From Barnesiella intestinihominis YIT 11860 (GTDB lineage Bacteria > Bacteroidota > Bacteroidia > Bacteroidales > Barnesiellaceae): a stretch of 64,000 nucleotides of DNA. The translations under genes and the position numbers were made by a program. Location: assembly GCF_000296465.1 (NCBI RefSeq), contig NZ_JH815203.1, forward strand, positions 1 through 64,000, written 5' to 3'. The first letter of the stretch is position 1. The number at the start of each line of letters is the position of its first letter. Positions 62,755-64,000 of the stretch are shown one piece after another. The notes under the pieces were generated by a model. That model did no database searches and was not told where the DNA came from. It worked only from the letters and a program-made list of their open reading frames with translations.

Positions 62755-63267
62755 TTATTTCAAATCTCTATACATGCCTAAAACAAACTCACAATAATCT
62801 AATGAAGATTGCAGTGTTGATAAACAACGATCAAGAGTTCCACAACCTTTCATCAAAACGTCTATTTCATTTTGGGTAAAATTAGAAGAAAGAATCTTTA
62901 ATCTTACTGCCCTTTGACCAACTTCAATCCTTTCCTTAACAGAGTCATATAAGTCAACCAGTGCGTTGTAAGAACTTCTATAAGCAGAGTATAAACCAGA
63001 ATCATATCCCCCATGATAGCAACTGATAAGAATAGCATTTGACCTAATATTTACATCATGCTGTAAATCGTTAAGTTCAGACTGTAGCTGATTAATTTCA
63101 TGACGACAATACAGGTAATCATAATCATGTTGCAATGTATTTAACTTTGTAGAAAGGCTATCTACATAAGCTTTTAAGTCGGAAGTTTGAGATGGATTAT
63201 TGTCTTGAGCAACTACACGACTCATTCCGAATAAAGTAAGGATAAATAATAATATTAATTTTTTCAT
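62755..63267 (-). CDS. secreted helical protein of unknown function
   Basis: This protein of 170 aa starts at the ATG at 63267 (MKKLILLFILTLFGMSRVVAQ gives a signal peptide; an ATG at 63273 adds two residues). The mature protein is helical with coiled-coil character (LSTKLNTLQHDYDYLYCRHEINQLQSELNDLQHDV). It contains five cysteines, mostly in the second half. The gene is A/T-rich compared with the PUL next to it, and has its own promoter and terminator. No family is recognised. Confidence 0.75.
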   Translation of the reverse strand: MKKLILLFILTLFGMSRVVAQDNNPSQTSDLKAYVDSLSTKLNTLQHDYDYLYCRHEINQLQSELNDLQHDVNIRSNAILISCYHGGYDSGLYSAYRSSYNALVDLYDSVKERIEVGQRAVRLKILSSNFTQNEIDVLMKGCGTLDRCLSTLQSSLDYCEFVLGMYRDLK

Positions 63268-63578
63268 AATCAATGGTATTAACTTTTCACAAAAATACTA
63301 ATAATAATCAACATACCAATCATTTTCATTTAGGTGTTTTGTTCTTTATAACCAAACATTTTAATATGTTTTTTAGCACAAAAAGGGAAATAACGCTTAC
63401 CCGATTGATAACTAAACGATATTTTTCAGAATCAATAGTCTTTATAACCTTTTAAGTTTTCAAATTTAGATAAAAAGAAGGATTTCGCAGTGTTAATTCA
63501 TAAAGTTGAAACAGATGTTAAGATAAAAAGGAAGACAACTATTTAACTAAAAATAGAATAATGCATACTACTTTTCAA
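63268..63578. other. gene-free stretch between the 170-aa gene and the GH95 gene
   Basis: This A/T-rich stretch holds the promoter of the 170-aa gene (63290-63297) and otherwise nothing that can be supported. Confidence 0.6.
63290..63297 (-). promoter_or_regulatory. promoter -7 element of the 170-aa gene
   Basis: The minus strand TATTTTTG matches TAnnTTTG, 22 bases before the ATG at 63267. No clear -33 element is present. Confidence 0.45.
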
Positions 63579-64000
63579 CTACAACAATCTTTTCTTCTCA
63601 CCGGCTTTAAATACGACTTTTTTCGAAACTCCATTGAAGCAAATCTCAGTTCGTCCTCCTTTAAGGGAAGAGACAATTAATGACACAACTTCTCTATTTT
63701 TCCATTCCATATCGACGACAAACCCGCCACGAGCACAAATACCTTGTACTCTACCATCGGCCCAAGACTCTGGCAATGCCGGAAGAAGAACGATCTTATT
63801 GGTTGAAGATTGCATGAGCATTTCTATAACACCCGAACACCCTCCAAAGTTACCATCTATTTGAAAAGGCGAATGAGCATCCAACAAATTCGGGTAAGTT
63901 CCACCCCCACGCCGCGCATCTTCTCCTTTATAGTTATCGGGACTGACATACCGAAGAAGCCTACGATACATATGATAGGCTTTTTCTCCGTCTCGTAACC
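63579..64000 (-). CDS. GH95 alpha-L-fucosidase, C-terminal part (runs off window end)
   Basis: The frame is open from the stop at 63579 to the window edge, so the gene continues beyond 64000; the ATG at 63971 is internal. The visible part, about 140 aa, has the GH95 hallmark NLLDAHSPFQIDGNFGGCSGVIEMLMQS and the following LLPALPESWADGRVQGICARGGFVVDMEWKN block, then the C-terminal beta domain. GH95 enzymes remove alpha-1,2-linked fucose (some act on L-galactose). It probably belongs to another glycan locus beyond the window. Confidence 0.9.
   Translation of the reverse strand, partial: LRDGEKAYHMYRRLLRYVSPDNYKGEDARRGGGTYPNLLDAHSPFQIDGNFGGCSGVIEMLMQSSTNKIVLLPALPESWADGRVQGICARGGFVVDMEWKNREVVSLIVSSLKGGRTEICFNGVSKKVVFKAGEKKRLL

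Overview
The window looks like chromosomal DNA from a gut-type member of the Bacteroidales (Bacteroidota). The support is the 16S sequence, the many promoters with the Bacteroidota -7 element TAnnTTTG, a SusC/SusD pair with a hybrid two-component regulator, BspA-like repeats, type-9-secretion-like C-terminal domains and DUF4296/HU-CCDC81-type genes. A Barnesiella-like genus is possible but cannot be settled by reading alone.

Layout. 1-3117 (minus strand): rRNA operon 16S - tRNA-Ile - tRNA-Ala - 23S (23S cut by the window edge), driven by a promoter near 3280-3310. 3118-3886: operon leader, a probable 192-bp MITE and a terminator. 3887-36492: housekeeping genes. These include a receiver/PEP-synthase-like ATP-grasp protein with a coiled-coil partner, gdhA, a SusA-like amylase, ileS-dksA-lspA-DUF4296, a PHP phosphatase with cstA, a minus-strand run from a TPR protein through SPOR, RNA methylase, radA, an FAD protein and an MBL hydrolase to a VOC protein, then clostripain, mscS, GNAT, recJ, a BspA-like protein, recQ and lrgAB. 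36622-36694: tRNA-Lys, followed by about 680 bases with no gene.

37375-62404: a large polysaccharide utilisation locus (PUL), probably for a beta-1,3/1,6-glucan of the laminarin type. The minus-strand arm holds two beta-helix surface proteins, a GH16 with an unusual N-terminal domain, a small type-9-sorted protein, a stand-alone copy of that N-terminal domain, a second GH16 lipoprotein and the HTCS regulator. The plus-strand arm holds susC, susD, a GH26-fold protein that has lost both catalytic glutamates, a Tat-type FAD oxidoreductase, GH3, an SGNH-like/DNRLRE protein and a second GH3. A shared 25-bp motif lies upstream of the three transcription units expected to be controlled by the HTCS and is the best candidate operator. 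62405-64000: a small secreted orphan protein and the 3' part of a GH95 fucosidase gene.

The proposed working of the PUL is that surface GH16 enzymes cut the glucan, SusD and the dead GH26 (in the position of a surface glycan-binding protein) hold it, SusC imports oligosaccharides, GH3 enzymes finish them in the periplasm, and the HTCS senses the products. The FAD oxidoreductase and the SGNH-like protein are the least explained members. No CRISPR array, integrase or intact insertion sequence was seen.
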